A stretch of DNA of 64,000 nucleotides from Sulfurimonas sp. HSL-3221 (GCF_021044585.1 NZ_CP087998.1:1-64000); one strand, 5' to 3'; shown: positions 10,047 through 19,660, counted from the first letter of the stretch. Made by a program: numbers and translations. The notes: generated by a model from the letters alone, not told the origin.

Positions 10047-11537
10047 ATGAAAAAACATACCAAGATTCTGGCGACAGTAGGCCCCGCGTGCGAGGACGTC
10101 GACACCCTGGAACGGATGATCCGTGCGGGCGTGAACGTCTTCCGTCTCAACTTCAGCCACGGGACCCACGACTACCACGAAGCCAATCTCAAACGCATTT
10201 ACGAAGCGGCGAGCCGCTGCGGCCTGATCGTCGGCGTGCTGCAGGATATCAGCGGACCGAAGGTGCGCATCGGCCTCATCGACGGCATCGTGGAGCTCTC
10301 CCCCGGCGACAGGATTGAGTTCACGGCCGAAGAAAGCGACGGGGTCTTTATCGCGCCGGGACGCCTGCGCCTCAGCCTCAACCACCCGGAACTGCTGGCC
10401 AAGGTTGAGAAGGGGGAGGCGATCTATTTTGCGGACGGCTCCCTGCGCACCACGGTCGTCGCGACGGGCGACAGCGTTGTCTGCGAAGTGCAGAACAGCG
10501 GCCAACTCAGCTCCCGCAAGGGGGTCAACTTCCCCCACACTTCCCTGGGACTGGAGGTCCTGACGGCAAAGGACCGCGAAGATATAGCCTGGGGGGTGAA
10601 GAACGGGGTCGATTTCATGGCGATCTCCTTCGTGCAGACGGCAAAGGACATGGAGGACGTTCGGGCCGAAGTGGAGCGCCATGGCGGGAATACCCAGCTG
10701 ATCGCGAAGATCGAGAAGTTCGACGCCGTCGAAAACATCGACGCGATCCTCGAAGCCAGCGACGGGCTGATGGTGGCGCGGGGCGACCTGGGAATCGAGG
10801 TCCCTTTCTACAAGGTCCCGACGCTGCAGAAGATGCTTATCCGCAAAGCCAACGAAAAAAGTAAACCCGTCATTACCGCCACGCAGATGCTCCTCTCCAT
10901 GACCCAGGCCGAACGGGCGACGCGGGCGGAGATCAGCGACGTCGCCAATGCCGTGCTCGACGGTACCGACTGCGTGATGCTCTCCGAGGAGAGTGCCGTG
11001 GGTGCCTACCCGGTCAAAGCGGTCGAAACGATGACGGAAACGATCCGCGAGACGGAGAAGATCTACCCGTACCACAAGTTCGCGCAGTTCGAATGTTTCG
11101 ACGAGATGGACGTGATCGACGAATCGGCGGTCCTGCTGTCGCAGAAGATCGACGCCGAGGCCATTATCGCGCTGACGGCCTCGGGGCAATCGGCGAAAAA
11201 ACTGGCCCGCTACCGCCCCGAGAACCCCATTTTGGCCGTGATGCACAGTGACCGCGTGGCGCGCCTTCTCACCCTGGTGTGGGGGGTCGTTCCGGCGTTT
11301 CTGACGCGGACGACGAGCGTGGACAAGATGCTCATCGAAGTGGTGCAGAGCGGTCTGGCGCGGCAGGTGCTTGACCGCCACGCCATGTACATCGTTACCG
11401 CGGGCGACCCCATCGGCGTGCCCGGTACGACGAACGCCATCCGCATTCTGCGCGAAAACGAGATGGAGTATTTCGCGTCGGCGGCGCTCAAAAAGCGCTC
11501 CAAGAAGATGCCAGAGGGTACCGCAACCCTCTTTTAA
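10047..11537 (+). CDS. pyk: Pyruvate kinase
   Basis: This enzyme converts phosphoenolpyruvate and ADP to pyruvate and ATP. The 496 residues begin MKKHTKILATVGPACEDVD and contain RLNFSHG, the metal/substrate segment MVARGDLGIEVP and the K/Mg-binding region typical of the family; the C-terminal allosteric domain is full length. The start is preceded by AAGGA. It opens a tight operon: zwf starts 15 bases after its stop and pgl, edd and eda follow with overlaps or short gaps. This places it at the end of the Entner-Doudoroff route. The leader from about 9961 holds a weak -10 (TATCAT, 9961-9966). Confidence 0.97.
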   Translation: MKKHTKILATVGPACEDVDTLERMIRAGVNVFRLNFSHGTHDYHEANLKRIYEAASRCGLIVGVLQDISGPKVRIGLIDGIVELSPGDRIEFTAEESDGVFIAPGRLRLSLNHPELLAKVEKGEAIYFADGSLRTTVVATGDSVVCEVQNSGQLSSRKGVNFPHTSLGLEVLTAKDREDIAWGVKNGVDFMAISFVQTAKDMEDVRAEVERHGGNTQLIAKIEKFDAVENIDAILEASDGLMVARGDLGIEVPFYKVPTLQKMLIRKANEKSKPVITATQMLLSMTQAERATRAEISDVANAVLDGTDCVMLSEESAVGAYPVKAVETMTETIRETEKIYPYHKFAQFECFDEMDVIDESAVLLSQKIDAEAIIALTASGQSAKKLARYRPENPILAVMHSDRVARLLTLVWGVVPAFLTRTTSVDKMLIEVVQSGLARQVLDRHAMYIVTAGDPIGVPGTTNAIRILRENEMEYFASAALKKRSKKMPEGTATLF

Positions 11538-11552
11538 TAAAGGACGACCGTT

Positions 11553-13019
11553 ATGAGTGAAACCGCCAACGTTTGCGATATTGTTATTTTCGGAGGGCAC
11601 GGGGATCTCTCCCTGCGCAAGCTCATTCCCGCCCTTTACCACCTCTGCAGCGACGGCTACGTCGCGCCGACGAGCCGCATCATCGCCACGAGCCGCCACG
11701 AGGTGTCGCGCGAGGAGCATCTCGCCCTGGTCAAGGAGAAGCTGCAGCTTTTCCTCAAAGAGGGGTGTTTTGAAGAGGCGCACTGGGAGAGCTTCGCCCG
11801 GCAGCTGGAGGTCGTTACTGTTGACCTGGGCGTGGAGGAGAGCTACGGTGCCCTCGCCCAGATGCTCGGCGAATACCCCGACCGCGACCGCGTCAACTAC
11901 CTCTCGACGGCGCCCACCTTCTTCGGTCCGATCTGCAAAGCGCTCAACCACTGGGGGCTCATCACGCCGGTCAGCCGCGTGGTCCTGGAGAAGCCGATCG
12001 GCCGTGACCTGGCCTCCTCGAAGGAGATCAATGACGAGGTGGCCCTCTATTTCGAAGAGCAGGCGATCTTCCGGATCGACCACTACCTGGGGAAGGATAC
12101 CGTTCAGAACATTCTCGCCCTGCGCTTTTCAAACATGCTGTTCATGCCCTTGTGGAACGGACAGGATATCGACCACGTGCAGATCACGGCGGCCGAGAGC
12201 GTCGGTCTGGAAGGGCGTCACAGCTACTACGAGGATTACGGCGCCTTCCGGGACATGATCCAGAACCACCTGATGCAGCTGCTCTGCCTTGTGGCGATGG
12301 AGCCGCCCTGTTCGCTTGAAGCCGACAGTATACGCGACGAGAAGGTGAAGGTGCTGCGTTCGCTGCGCCCCTTCGCCTCCGGCGACGTGAGCGAAAAAAC
12401 GGTCCGCGGCCGCTACACGGCGGGGATCATCAACGCCGAGAAGGTGCCCGGATACCTCGAAGAGGGGGTCTCCCCCGATTCGACCACCGAGACCTTTGCG
12501 GCGGTGCGGGCCGAGGTGGACAACTGGCGCTGGCAGGGGGTGCCTTTTTACCTGCGGACCGGCAAGCGGATGAGCAAGCGCTACACGGAGATCGTCGTGC
12601 AGTTCAAAGAGGTCCCCTACCAGATCTTCGCGAACAAGGGGCGCTGCATCTCCCCCAACCGGCTGGTGATCATGCTGCAGCCCGAGGAGAGCATCAAGCT
12701 CAAGATCATGACGAAGATCCCGGGGCTCTCCGAGCAGATGCACCTGCGGGAGATGGCGCTCGACCTGAACATCCCGGAAAACGCGCCGCGCACCCCGGAA
12801 GCGTACGAACGGCTGCTGCTCGACGTCATCCGCAACAACGCGACGCTCTTTATGCGGCGCGATGAGGTCGAAGCGGCGTGGCGATGGGCGGACCCCATTC
12901 TCGAAGAGTGGGAAGGGGGCGCGGTCGGCCTCAAGAGCTATGCCGCCGGGACCGACGGACCGACGGCGGCCATCGCCATGATCGAGCGTGACGGCAGGAG
13001 CTGGTATGAAGAGCACTGA
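11553..13019 (+). CDS. zwf: Glucose-6-phosphate 1-dehydrogenase
   Basis: This enzyme oxidises glucose 6-phosphate to 6-phosphogluconolactone with NAD(P)+. The 488 residues carry the N-terminal nucleotide-binding motif GGHGDLS at 14-20 (usual form GASGDLA, slightly divergent) and the active-site signature RIDHYLGKDTVQN. The conserved lysine lies in VLEKPIGRDL, and FYLRTGKRM lies in the C-terminal domain. AAGGA eight bases upstream supports the start. pgl begins 14 bases before its stop, indicating translational coupling. It feeds the downstream Entner-Doudoroff genes. Confidence 0.97.
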   Translation: MSETANVCDIVIFGGHGDLSLRKLIPALYHLCSDGYVAPTSRIIATSRHEVSREEHLALVKEKLQLFLKEGCFEEAHWESFARQLEVVTVDLGVEESYGALAQMLGEYPDRDRVNYLSTAPTFFGPICKALNHWGLITPVSRVVLEKPIGRDLASSKEINDEVALYFEEQAIFRIDHYLGKDTVQNILALRFSNMLFMPLWNGQDIDHVQITAAESVGLEGRHSYYEDYGAFRDMIQNHLMQLLCLVAMEPPCSLEADSIRDEKVKVLRSLRPFASGDVSEKTVRGRYTAGIINAEKVPGYLEEGVSPDSTTETFAAVRAEVDNWRWQGVPFYLRTGKRMSKRYTEIVVQFKEVPYQIFANKGRCISPNRLVIMLQPEESIKLKIMTKIPGLSEQMHLREMALDLNIPENAPRTPEAYERLLLDVIRNNATLFMRRDEVEAAWRWADPILEEWEGGAVGLKSYAAGTDGPTAAIAMIERDGRSWYEEH

Positions 13020-13701
13020 GACCGTTTTTCACATCTACGATTCGCTGCCGACCCTGCACAAGACGCTTGCCTACAAGGTGGCGCGGGACCTCGATGCGGC
13101 CATAGCGGAAAAAGGGAGCGCCTCGCTGCTGCTCTCGGGCGGCAATACGCCCCGTCCCTTCCTCGTACAGCTGGCCGCCGAGAACGTCGACTGGAGCCTG
13201 GTGACGGTGGGGCTCGTGGACGAACGCTGGGTCGACCCGGAATCGGGGGCGAGCAACGAAAACCTGGTCCGCAGCGAATTGCTCGCCAACGGGGCGGAGG
13301 CGGCCACCTTCGTCGGCATGTACCGCCCGGGCGAAACGGCGGCGGAGGCGGTAGCCGGGGTTGAGGCCGCTTACAAGGCTTTTTTCCCCTTTGACGTCGT
13401 GGTGCTCGGCATGGGAAGCGACGGCCACACCGCCTCGCTCTTTCCGGGCCGTCCCGAGCTGGAGGGTCTGCTGAACGATGCCGCCCTCTGCGGGGCTGCC
13501 GAGGCCCCGACGGAACCGAAAGAGCGGATGTCGCTCTCGCTGCATGCCATCGCCGCCGCCGCGCACTGCTACCTGCACATCGAGGGCGGGGCGAAACTGG
13601 CCGTATACGAAGCCGCCCTCGACGGTGATGATGTGGCTATAATGCCTGTTCGTGCCGTGCTGAACCACCCCGACATCGCACTGGAAGTCTTTTACGCCTA
13701 G
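13006..13701 (+). CDS. pgl: 6-phosphogluconolactonase
   Basis: This enzyme hydrolyses 6-phosphogluconolactone to 6-phosphogluconate. The 231 residues belong to the DevB/NagB-like family and show LLLSGGNTPRPF, VDERWV and GMGSDGHTASLFPG. ATG 13006 is chosen over 12988 because GGAG at 12997-13000 is correctly spaced. The gene overlaps zwf by 14 bases and ends nine bases before edd, so it sits at its metabolic place in the operon. Confidence 0.95.
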   Translation: MKSTETVFHIYDSLPTLHKTLAYKVARDLDAAIAEKGSASLLLSGGNTPRPFLVQLAAENVDWSLVTVGLVDERWVDPESGASNENLVRSELLANGAEAATFVGMYRPGETAAEAVAGVEAAYKAFFPFDVVVLGMGSDGHTASLFPGRPELEGLLNDAALCGAAEAPTEPKERMSLSLHAIAAAAHCYLHIEGGAKLAVYEAALDGDDVAIMPVRAVLNHPDIALEVFYA

Positions 13702-13710
13702 GAGGTCATC

Positions 13711-15543
13711 ATGCATCCCGTTATCCTTGAAGTGACCGAGCGGATCCGCACGCGATCCACCCCGACCCGTGAGCGCTACCTGCAGCGGATCGACGCGGCG
13801 CACCATGCGCACCGCGCCAACCGCGAAGTGCTTGGGTGCAGCAACCTTGCCCACGCCATGGCCGCGGAGTCCGAAGATGAAAAGAGCAAATTGGCGGGAA
13901 CGGTGACGCCGCATATCGGGATCGTCACCGCCTACAACGACATGCTCTCCGCCCACCAGCCCTACGCCACTTACCCTCCGCTGATCAAGCGCGCGCTCAT
14001 GGATATCGGCGCGACGGCGCAGGTGGCCGGCGGGGTTCCGGCGATGTGCGACGGGGTGACCCAGTCGCAGCCGGGGATGGAGCTCTCCCTTTTCAGCCGC
14101 GATACCATCGCGATGGCGACAGGCATCGCCCTGTCGCATAACGTCTTCGACGGCGCGCTTTACCTCGGCGTCTGCGACAAGATCGTACCGGGGCTGCTCA
14201 TCGGGGCGCTGACCTTCGGACACCTGCCCGCCGTCTTCGTCCCCGCGGGACCGATGCCCTCGGGGATCAGCAATGCCGAAAAGGCGCTTGTGCGCCAGGA
14301 GTACGCCCAGGGCAAGGTCGGCAAGGACGCCCTGCTGCGGACCGAGGCCGCTTCGTACCACAGCAGCGGGACCTGCACCTTCTACGGCACGGCCAACTCC
14401 AACCAGATGCTGATGGAAGTGATGGGGCTGCACATCCCCGGCAGCGCCTTCGTCAATACGAACACGCCGCTGCGCGACGCGCTGACATCGGCGGCGGCGC
14501 AGCGGGTGGCGGCGCTCACCCAGCTGGGAGAGGCCTACCTGCCCGTCGGACGGATGATCGACGAGCGCAGTTTTGTCAACGCCGTCATCGGCCTGATGGC
14601 AACAGGGGGGTCGACGAACCACACCCTGCACCTCATCGCCATGGCAAAGGCGGCGGGAATCGTGCTGACCTGGGACGACTTTGACGCTCTCTCCGCCGTG
14701 ACGCCTCTGCTTTGCAAGATGTACCCCAACGGCCAGGCGGACGTCAACCATTTCCGCGACGCGGGCGGCATGGGGCTCGTTATCCGCGAACTCCTCGACG
14801 CGGGGCTGCTGCACGAGGATGTCCAGACCGTGATGGGGACGGGGCTGCGCCGCTATACGGAGCGCCCGGCGCTGGAAGAGGGTGCGCTCGCCTTCCACCC
14901 CGCGCCCAAGGCGTCACTCAATCCCGAGGTTGTTTCGACCGTGGAGGAGCCCTTCTCCCACGAAGGGGGGCTGGCCCTGCTGGAGGGGAACCTCGGCCGC
15001 AGCGTCATCAAGATCTCAGCACTTAAACCAGAGCTGATGCACATCGAAGGCGAAGCGCGGGTCTTCGACTCCCAGGAGGCGCTGCAGAGCGCGTTCAAGG
15101 CGGGGGAGCTCGAACGCGACTTTATCGCCGTCGTCCGTTTCCAGGGGCCGGGGGCCAACGGCATGCCTGAGCTGCACGGTTTGATGCCGCCGCTGGGCGT
15201 GCTGCAGGATAAGGGGTACAAGGTCGCCATTGTCACCGACGGCCGGATGTCGGGGGCGTCGGGCAAAGTGCCTTCTGCCATCCACATGACGCCCGAAGCG
15301 GCCCACGGCGGTCTGCTGGCCAAAGTGCGCGACGGGGACCGCATGGTGCTCGACGTGCACGAAAAGCGGCTGGAGCTGCTGGTCGATGCGGCGGAACTGG
15401 CTGCGCGGGAACCCGCGTCGCCGTCGCTTCTGCACAATCGTCACGGCATGGGCCGCGAACTTTTTGCCCTGATGCGCCAAAACGTCGGCAGCGCGGAAGA
15501 GGGGGCGACGATCTTTGACGCCGTCGGAGAGGAGCGGGCATGA
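13711..15543 (+). CDS. edd: Phosphogluconate dehydratase
   Basis: This enzyme dehydrates 6-phosphogluconate to 2-keto-3-deoxy-6-phosphogluconate, the defining first step of the Entner-Doudoroff pathway. The 610 residues match the IlvD/Edd iron-sulfur dehydratase family. Cys113 in [19 protein letters not shown] is a probable cluster ligand, with further conserved cysteines in VCDKIVPG and [12 protein letters not shown]. Edd is favoured over dihydroxy-acid dehydratase by length, by the N-terminus, and by the overlap with eda. A strong AGGAGG lies five bases before the start. Its stop overlaps the eda start by four bases. Confidence 0.97.
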   Translation: MHPVILEVTERIRTRSTPTRERYLQRIDAAHHAHRANREVLGCSNLAHAMAAESEDEKSKLAGTVTPHIGIVTAYNDMLSAHQPYATYPPLIKRALMDIGATAQVAGGVPAMCDGVTQSQPGMELSLFSRDTIAMATGIALSHNVFDGALYLGVCDKIVPGLLIGALTFGHLPAVFVPAGPMPSGISNAEKALVRQEYAQGKVGKDALLRTEAASYHSSGTCTFYGTANSNQMLMEVMGLHIPGSAFVNTNTPLRDALTSAAAQRVAALTQLGEAYLPVGRMIDERSFVNAVIGLMATGGSTNHTLHLIAMAKAAGIVLTWDDFDALSAVTPLLCKMYPNGQADVNHFRDAGGMGLVIRELLDAGLLHEDVQTVMGTGLRRYTERPALEEGALAFHPAPKASLNPEVVSTVEEPFSHEGGLALLEGNLGRSVIKISALKPELMHIEGEARVFDSQEALQSAFKAGELERDFIAVVRFQGPGANGMPELHGLMPPLGVLQDKGYKVAIVTDGRMSGASGKVPSAIHMTPEAAHGGLLAKVRDGDRMVLDVHEKRLELLVDAAELAAREPASPSLLHNRHGMGRELFALMRQNVGSAEEGATIFDAVGEERA

Positions 15544-16166
15544 CAGCAGCGGAACTTTTTAATATCTCGCCGGTCGTGCCGGTCGTCGTGCTTGAAAAAG
15601 CGGAAGACGCCGTACCGTTGGCCGAAGCGCTGCTTGAGGGCGGTGTCGGCATTATGGAGGTGACCCTGCGCAGCGACGCGGCCCTGGCCTCCATCGAGGC
15701 CATTGCCAAAGCGGTGCCGCAGATGCATGTCGGCGCCGGGACCGTTATTGACGCTAACGGCCTGCTACGGGTCCGTGAGGCGGGCGGCCAGTTCTCGTTC
15801 AGTCCCGGCATCAGCCCGGAGCTGTTGGAAACGAGCGCGACGGAGGGGATCGCTTTCATCCCCGGCGTCGCGACGGCGAGCGAAGTGATGATGGCGATCA
15901 ACGCCGGCATCACGGGCTGCAAACTCTTCCCCGCCACCGCCGTCGGGGGCGTCGAATTGCTCAAGGGGTTCGCCGGGCCTTTTCCGGAGATGCGTTTCTG
16001 CCCCACCGGCGGCGTCAGCCTCACTAACATGAACGACTTTCTCGCCCTGCCGAACGTCTCGTGCGTCGGCGGCAGCTGGATCGTGCCGAAAGCGGACGTG
16101 GGTGCGGGGGCGTTCGGGAAGATTACGGCGCTGTGCAAAGAGGCGATTGCGAAAGCGCAACGGTAG
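15540..16166 (+). CDS. eda: KDPG/KHG aldolase
   Basis: This class I aldolase splits 2-keto-3-deoxy-6-phosphogluconate into pyruvate and glyceraldehyde 3-phosphate. The 208 residues show Glu40 in GIMEVTLRS, matching the catalytic glutamate, and Lys128 in GCKLFPA, matching the Schiff-base lysine. The start codon overlaps the edd stop (ATGA). It is the last gene of the pyk-zwf-pgl-edd-eda operon. A convergent gene ends three bases later and no terminator is visible between them. Confidence 0.97.
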   Translation: MTAAELFNISPVVPVVVLEKAEDAVPLAEALLEGGVGIMEVTLRSDAALASIEAIAKAVPQMHVGAGTVIDANGLLRVREAGGQFSFSPGISPELLETSATEGIAFIPGVATASEVMMAINAGITGCKLFPATAVGGVELLKGFAGPFPEMRFCPTGGVSLTNMNDFLALPNVSCVGGSWIVPKADVGAGAFGKITALCKEAIAKAQR

Positions 16167-16169
16167 CGC

Positions 16170-16571
16170 TCACTGCTCGATCTGGCGCAGGATCTCCTTG
16201 GCTATCCGCTCCATCCGTTCCAGGCTGATATGGGCCTTTTCCAGGAACACCGGGTTGTACTGCTCCGGGTCAGACCACTCCTTGCCCTTGATCTGGCACC
16301 TTCGGGCAAGCTTTTCGATGCCGAGGTCGTGCAGGGCGAATCCCAGTTCCGTCCACAGAAGGGTTAGATCCTTCTCCGCGGCGTGGTCGCGTTTGCCGGT
16401 GTCGCGCACCTGCCGGATATAGACGGAAGTCTCCCGCGCGGCGGTGATGACGTTTCGCAGCGCAGTGACGGATTGCCGTTTGCGCGCTTCACCGGCACGG
16501 CCCAGGTTGATGAGCCATGACCCGGTATGTTTGAAGATGTCCCAGAGTACGCCGGCGCTAATATCCATCAT
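16170..16571 (-). CDS. Helical protein of unknown function
   Basis: No family is recognised. The 133-residue protein is predicted helical throughout and has no signal peptide. It contains RDTGKRDH, which fits the loose R-x(4-6)-H spacing of HEPN ribonucleases, but the position and surroundings are not diagnostic. AAAGGGA lies just upstream of two adjacent ATGs (16571 and 16568); the second has better spacing. An inverted repeat AATAAGC/GCTTATT at 16597-16603 and 16623-16629 lies upstream and may be an operator. It follows the DUF5615 gene on the same strand by 85 bases. Confidence 0.6.
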   Translation of the reverse strand: MMDISAGVLWDIFKHTGSWLINLGRAGEARKRQSVTALRNVITAARETSVYIRQVRDTGKRDHAAEKDLTLLWTELGFALHDLGIEKLARRCQIKGKEWSDPEQYNPVFLEKAHISLERMERIAKEILRQIEQ

Positions 16572-16656
16572 TTCCCTTTAAAGTGTTTACGTTAAAAATA
16601 AGCAATCTCTACTTGGTTCGTGGCTTATTGATTACTTCGTATAGGGTGCTAGTTCC

Positions 16657-17187
16657 CTAATTGAGTTCATATACATGGTTCCTATCATTTAGATCATATA
16701 GGGTCTTTATTATCTTGCCAGTTTCTGATATTGAGTGGAGTTCCCAATGCCCATTTTCTCTAATAATCAATTTCTTTCTATAAAGAAAGCCTGCACCACT
16801 TGAAATAATATTATACATTTGAACGATTTTTTGTGTGAGTGGAGACTCGCCCCCTTCTTTGTGAGGGAGAAGAATATAACCATAGCATTCTCTGATAGGG
16901 TATTTACTTTCATCCATAAAGTCATCGTCATGGGAAAGGATGATTCGTCTTTCTTCCCTTGCAAATCGCCAAACACGATCATCTTTGTATCCAAGCATCC
17001 CCTGTTCCCATGGGTCAGTAACGTTACCACCAAGATAGCGTATCAGGTCAGTGACACCTTGTCCAAGATTTTCATCTACAAAATATCTTGGTTTCCTGAT
17101 GAACTTAAAACCATTTTCTTGTTCAAATGTTTTCTCGAATTCTTTGATTTCTTTATCCGATGGATATCTTATTTTTTCCCAACCCAT
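16657..17187 (-). CDS. DUF5615 PIN-like domain protein
   Basis: The 176 residues match the DUF5615 PIN-like fold (Mut7-C related). FVDENLGQGVTDLI gives the first acidic residue (Asp38), then YKDDRVWRFAREERRI and ILSHDDDF (Asp87-89), followed by GYILLP. PIN-like proteins are often RNases and toxin components, but activity is unproven here. The gene and its surroundings (about 16570-17430) are clearly more AT-rich than the rest of the window, suggesting recent transfer. The helical gene 85 bases downstream could be its partner; this is only a guess from adjacency. Confidence 0.75.
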   Translation of the reverse strand: MGWEKIRYPSDKEIKEFEKTFEQENGFKFIRKPRYFVDENLGQGVTDLIRYLGGNVTDPWEQGMLGYKDDRVWRFAREERRIILSHDDDFMDESKYPIRECYGYILLPHKEGGESPLTQKIVQMYNIISSGAGFLYRKKLIIRENGHWELHSISETGKIIKTLYDLNDRNHVYELN

Positions 17188-17427
17188 ATCTTTATCTCAA
17201 TTACTTTATTAGTTTAGGAAATATTACTCTATCAAAAGAAACTCTGTCAAATGAACAGATGTATCCAGCAGTAACACATTGGAAAATGTTATGCGTAGTG
17301 ATGAAAAATAGCGCAGATTTAATAGGTAGAGAACATGAATTTTTGTAATAATAATGTGACAAGGCTGAGACGCTGCAGAGTCGGTAGCGCAGTAGACTTA
17401 CGCATTTTATTATTAAGGAATTATCAG

Positions 17428-17694
17428 ATGTTCATCACGTCAAAAGAGGTTGAAACCGTCATTGGAAAAGAGCTGGCAGACCGCCTGTGTGAATGGCTGC
17501 GTACGAGTTCGCCGATCAGCTGCATTGTCGAGCAGGGCGCTGAAGATGCCATACGGTTCAACGTGGACGAGGCCATGGATTTTTCCAAGATCAAGATGCA
17601 CAGCGATGCACTCAAGCGCGAGTTTTTCCCCCACATTGCGAAGCTCAAACAGTACATGGCCAGCACCCCGGCACGCCCGGATCTTTCCGCCTAA
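17428..17694 (+). CDS. Small protein of unknown function
   Basis: The 88-residue soluble protein is not recognised. It is mixed helix and strand with two cysteines (LCEWL and SCIVEQ). The start at 17428 is chosen because AAGGAA at 17415-17420 is well spaced; the frame opens farther upstream at 17335 without a ribosome site and through AT-rich sequence. Base composition of the coding part is like the host chromosome, so it appears to mark the right edge of the AT-rich islet. The MOSC gene follows on the same strand. Confidence 0.6.
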   Translation: MFITSKEVETVIGKELADRLCEWLRTSSPISCIVEQGAEDAIRFNVDEAMDFSKIKMHSDALKREFFPHIAKLKQYMASTPARPDLSA

Positions 17695-17737
17695 CCCCTC
17701 TTTCCCCACCCTGCCCGGGCCTGGTATGATTTCAGGC

Positions 17738-18217
17738 ATGAATGAACGAAGCGGCAGGGTGGTCTCCCTCATTATCGGTCCCGAAGCAAAAACGGCGCTC
17801 GAAAGCGTACCTTCCGTTACTGCCGTTGCGGGCAGGGGGCTTGCCGGCGACCGCTACTATTTCGGCCGCGGCAGCTTCAACGCGCCCCAGTTCGACCCAG
17901 GCGTGCGCGAGGTGACGCTGATCGCCGCCGAGGCGATCGCCGAGTGCAACCGGAGGCTCGGTACGGCGCTCTCCGCCGCTGATTTCCGGCGCAACATCGT
18001 TACGGAAGGGATCGACCTTGCCGCACTCAAGGGACAGCGGTTCCGTATCGGGGAGGTGACGCTGCGGTGGGTGCGGAGCGCGCCGCCCTGCCGCTACCTT
18101 TCGCGGCTGCTTGGCGAGGATATGATGGCGGGTCTCAAGGGAATAGGCGGTATCCGTGCCGTGATTGAGAGGGGCGGGGCGATCAATGAAGGAGACACGG
18201 TCCATGTCCTATCGTGA
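17738..18217 (+). CDS. MOSC domain protein
   Basis: The roughly 159-residue protein consists of a single MOSC domain, related to the C-terminal domain of molybdenum-cofactor sulfurase and to YiiM-type proteins. Recognisable segments are AGRGLAGDRYYFGRGSF, VTLIAAEAIAE, FRRNIVTEGIDL and APPCRYLSRLLG, whose Cys is the conserved one. MOSC proteins bind molybdenum cofactor or handle sulfur transfer. The start is uncertain: 17738 is used, 17726 is in frame four codons earlier, and neither has a strong ribosome site. The next gene overlaps by 14 bases. Confidence 0.85.
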   Translation: MNERSGRVVSLIIGPEAKTALESVPSVTAVAGRGLAGDRYYFGRGSFNAPQFDPGVREVTLIAAEAIAECNRRLGTALSAADFRRNIVTEGIDLAALKGQRFRIGEVTLRWVRSAPPCRYLSRLLGEDMMAGLKGIGGIRAVIERGGAINEGDTVHVLS

Positions 18218-18455
18218 AAAACTGCGTGCCTTTCCCGACGGGGCGCAGGAGGTACTCTACGAGGGGAAGCGTTACCTGATGCGCAAAGAGACGCACCTGG
18301 ACGGCAGGCTCATCAAACTCTACGCCGAAGAGCTCGGGGGCAACGACTTCGTAAGCCTGAACTACTACGAGACAGCCGCCGCCCCGCTGCTCAAACCCTG
18401 CGAGATGCCCGCCGAAAAAGTGATCGCCTTTATTGAGAACGCTACGTTGCGGTGA
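18204..18455 (+). CDS. Small protein of unknown function
   Basis: The 83-residue soluble protein is not recognised. It reads like a compact mixed strand/helix domain (EVLYEGKRYLMRKETHL; LIKLYAEELGGNDFVSLNYY). AAGGAGA at 18189-18195 supports ATG 18204, inside the end of the MOSC gene, so the two are translationally coupled and may act together. It ends eight bases before the convergent FadL-type gene. Confidence 0.7.
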   Translation: MSYREKLRAFPDGAQEVLYEGKRYLMRKETHLDGRLIKLYAEELGGNDFVSLNYYETAAAPLLKPCEMPAEKVIAFIENATLR

Positions 18456-18463
18456 GCGCGCCC

Positions 18464-19660
18464 TTAGAAGGCGTAAGTCACCTGCATGCTGACGCTGGAC
18501 TGGCTGTGTTTCGATCCGATTTCGTATGGGCCGGAGAGGTTGGCGGAGGTAAACCGTTCTTCGACTTCCGGCGCATAGGCGATGGCGAGGTCGCACGCGA
18601 GCGTTTCGTTGAGGTGATAGGTTCCCCCTACAGTGAAGTGCTGTTCCACGGTGGCCGGGAACCCGAGCAGGTTGAACATATTCAGTGCCGCGCCGCCGTT
18701 GCTCATCCAGTCGAGCTCTTTGATCGGGCTTTTGGCGTAGTTGTATCCCGCTCTGAGCTGTCCCAGTTCGGACGTAAACTCATAGCCGATCATAAAGACG
18801 TCTTGATCGCTCCAGCCGAAATCTTTGTACCCTTTGGCGTCGCTCCAGGCGATACGCTTATAGTCGAACGCGGCGGTATGGCTGCCTAGAGTGTAGGAGA
18901 GCCCCGCACCGTATTCGACCGGCTGCTCCAGCTCCGAGGAGATGCCGGTAACGCCCGCAGTGGCAAACGGGGCCGTTGCATTCGTCAGCTGGTCTTTGTA
19001 GTCCATCGTGATGGCGGATTTATAGACGAGGCCCACCTTGGCGCCCGTGATGCCGGCTTCGCCCAGGTCGTAAGAAGCCCCCAGGGTGTACCCAAAAGCG
19101 ATATCCTGTGCGATGCCCGAGCCGACGGTGCTCCCGTTGTTATAGTTGATATCGAGTGCGCCGTACTGGATGATCGCCGTCGCGCCGATGCTGAAGCCGT
19201 GGGAGGTATACGCTACCGGGACGCCGAACTGCATCAGCTGCAGGTTCGTCACCATCTGCATCGTGGTCCCTGAGGTGTCTTCGCGGTAATCGGTTCCCAT
19301 GCCCCCGGTGCCCCACATCCCGACGCCGAGGTAAAGGTTGTCATTGATCTTGGCCGCAATCGATACTTCCGGAATGACATTCAGGTCGGCATCGCTCTGC
19401 TGGTAGCCCGCACCGCCGTCGTATTTGACATCCGGCATGAAGATCGTGCCGCCGAATGAGATCTCCGTGGCGGGGACTTCGGTAATCATTGCGGGGTTGG
19501 CCAGGGCCGATTCCGCCCCGTGGCTCAGCCCGATGCCGATACCGCCCATGCCGCGCGCTTTGGCTCCGAGACCGATAAGGTGGTCTCCGTTGGTCGCGAA
19601 TGCGGACGTTGCCCCGAGTGCTGTCACGGCAGCAAGCGCCAGTCGTGTTGATTTGTTCAT
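18464..19660 (-). CDS. FadL/OmpP1/TodX family outer-membrane protein
   Basis: This 398-residue outer-membrane channel for hydrophobic compounds has a signal peptide ending SAFA before TNGDHLIGLGAKARGMGG, the N-terminal plug signature of the family (conserved region through ESALANPAMI). The rest alternates in beta-barrel fashion and the protein ends VSMQVTYAF, with C-terminal Phe as expected for barrel insertion. FadL homologues carry long-chain fatty acids or aromatics; the substrate here is unknown. AGGAG five bases before the ATG supports the start. The upstream AT-rich region holds a CRP-type site. Confidence 0.92.
   Translation of the reverse strand: MNKSTRLALAAVTALGATSAFATNGDHLIGLGAKARGMGGIGIGLSHGAESALANPAMITEVPATEISFGGTIFMPDVKYDGGAGYQQSDADLNVIPEVSIAAKINDNLYLGVGMWGTGGMGTDYREDTSGTTMQMVTNLQLMQFGVPVAYTSHGFSIGATAIIQYGALDINYNNGSTVGSGIAQDIAFGYTLGASYDLGEAGITGAKVGLVYKSAITMDYKDQLTNATAPFATAGVTGISSELEQPVEYGAGLSYTLGSHTAAFDYKRIAWSDAKGYKDFGWSDQDVFMIGYEFTSELGQLRAGYNYAKSPIKELDWMSNGGAALNMFNLLGFPATVEQHFTVGGTYHLNETLACDLAIAYAPEVEERFTSANLSGPYEIGSKHSQSSVSMQVTYAF

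Noticed and set aside
9963..12083. 706-residue open frame on the minus strand
   Set aside because: Shadow of pyk and zwf; no recognisable motif and a composition typical of antisense frames.
16819..17217. 132-residue plus-strand frame in the AT-rich islet
   Set aside because: Fully opposite the DUF5615 gene, Phe/Ile-rich as expected for an antisense frame, with no ribosome site.
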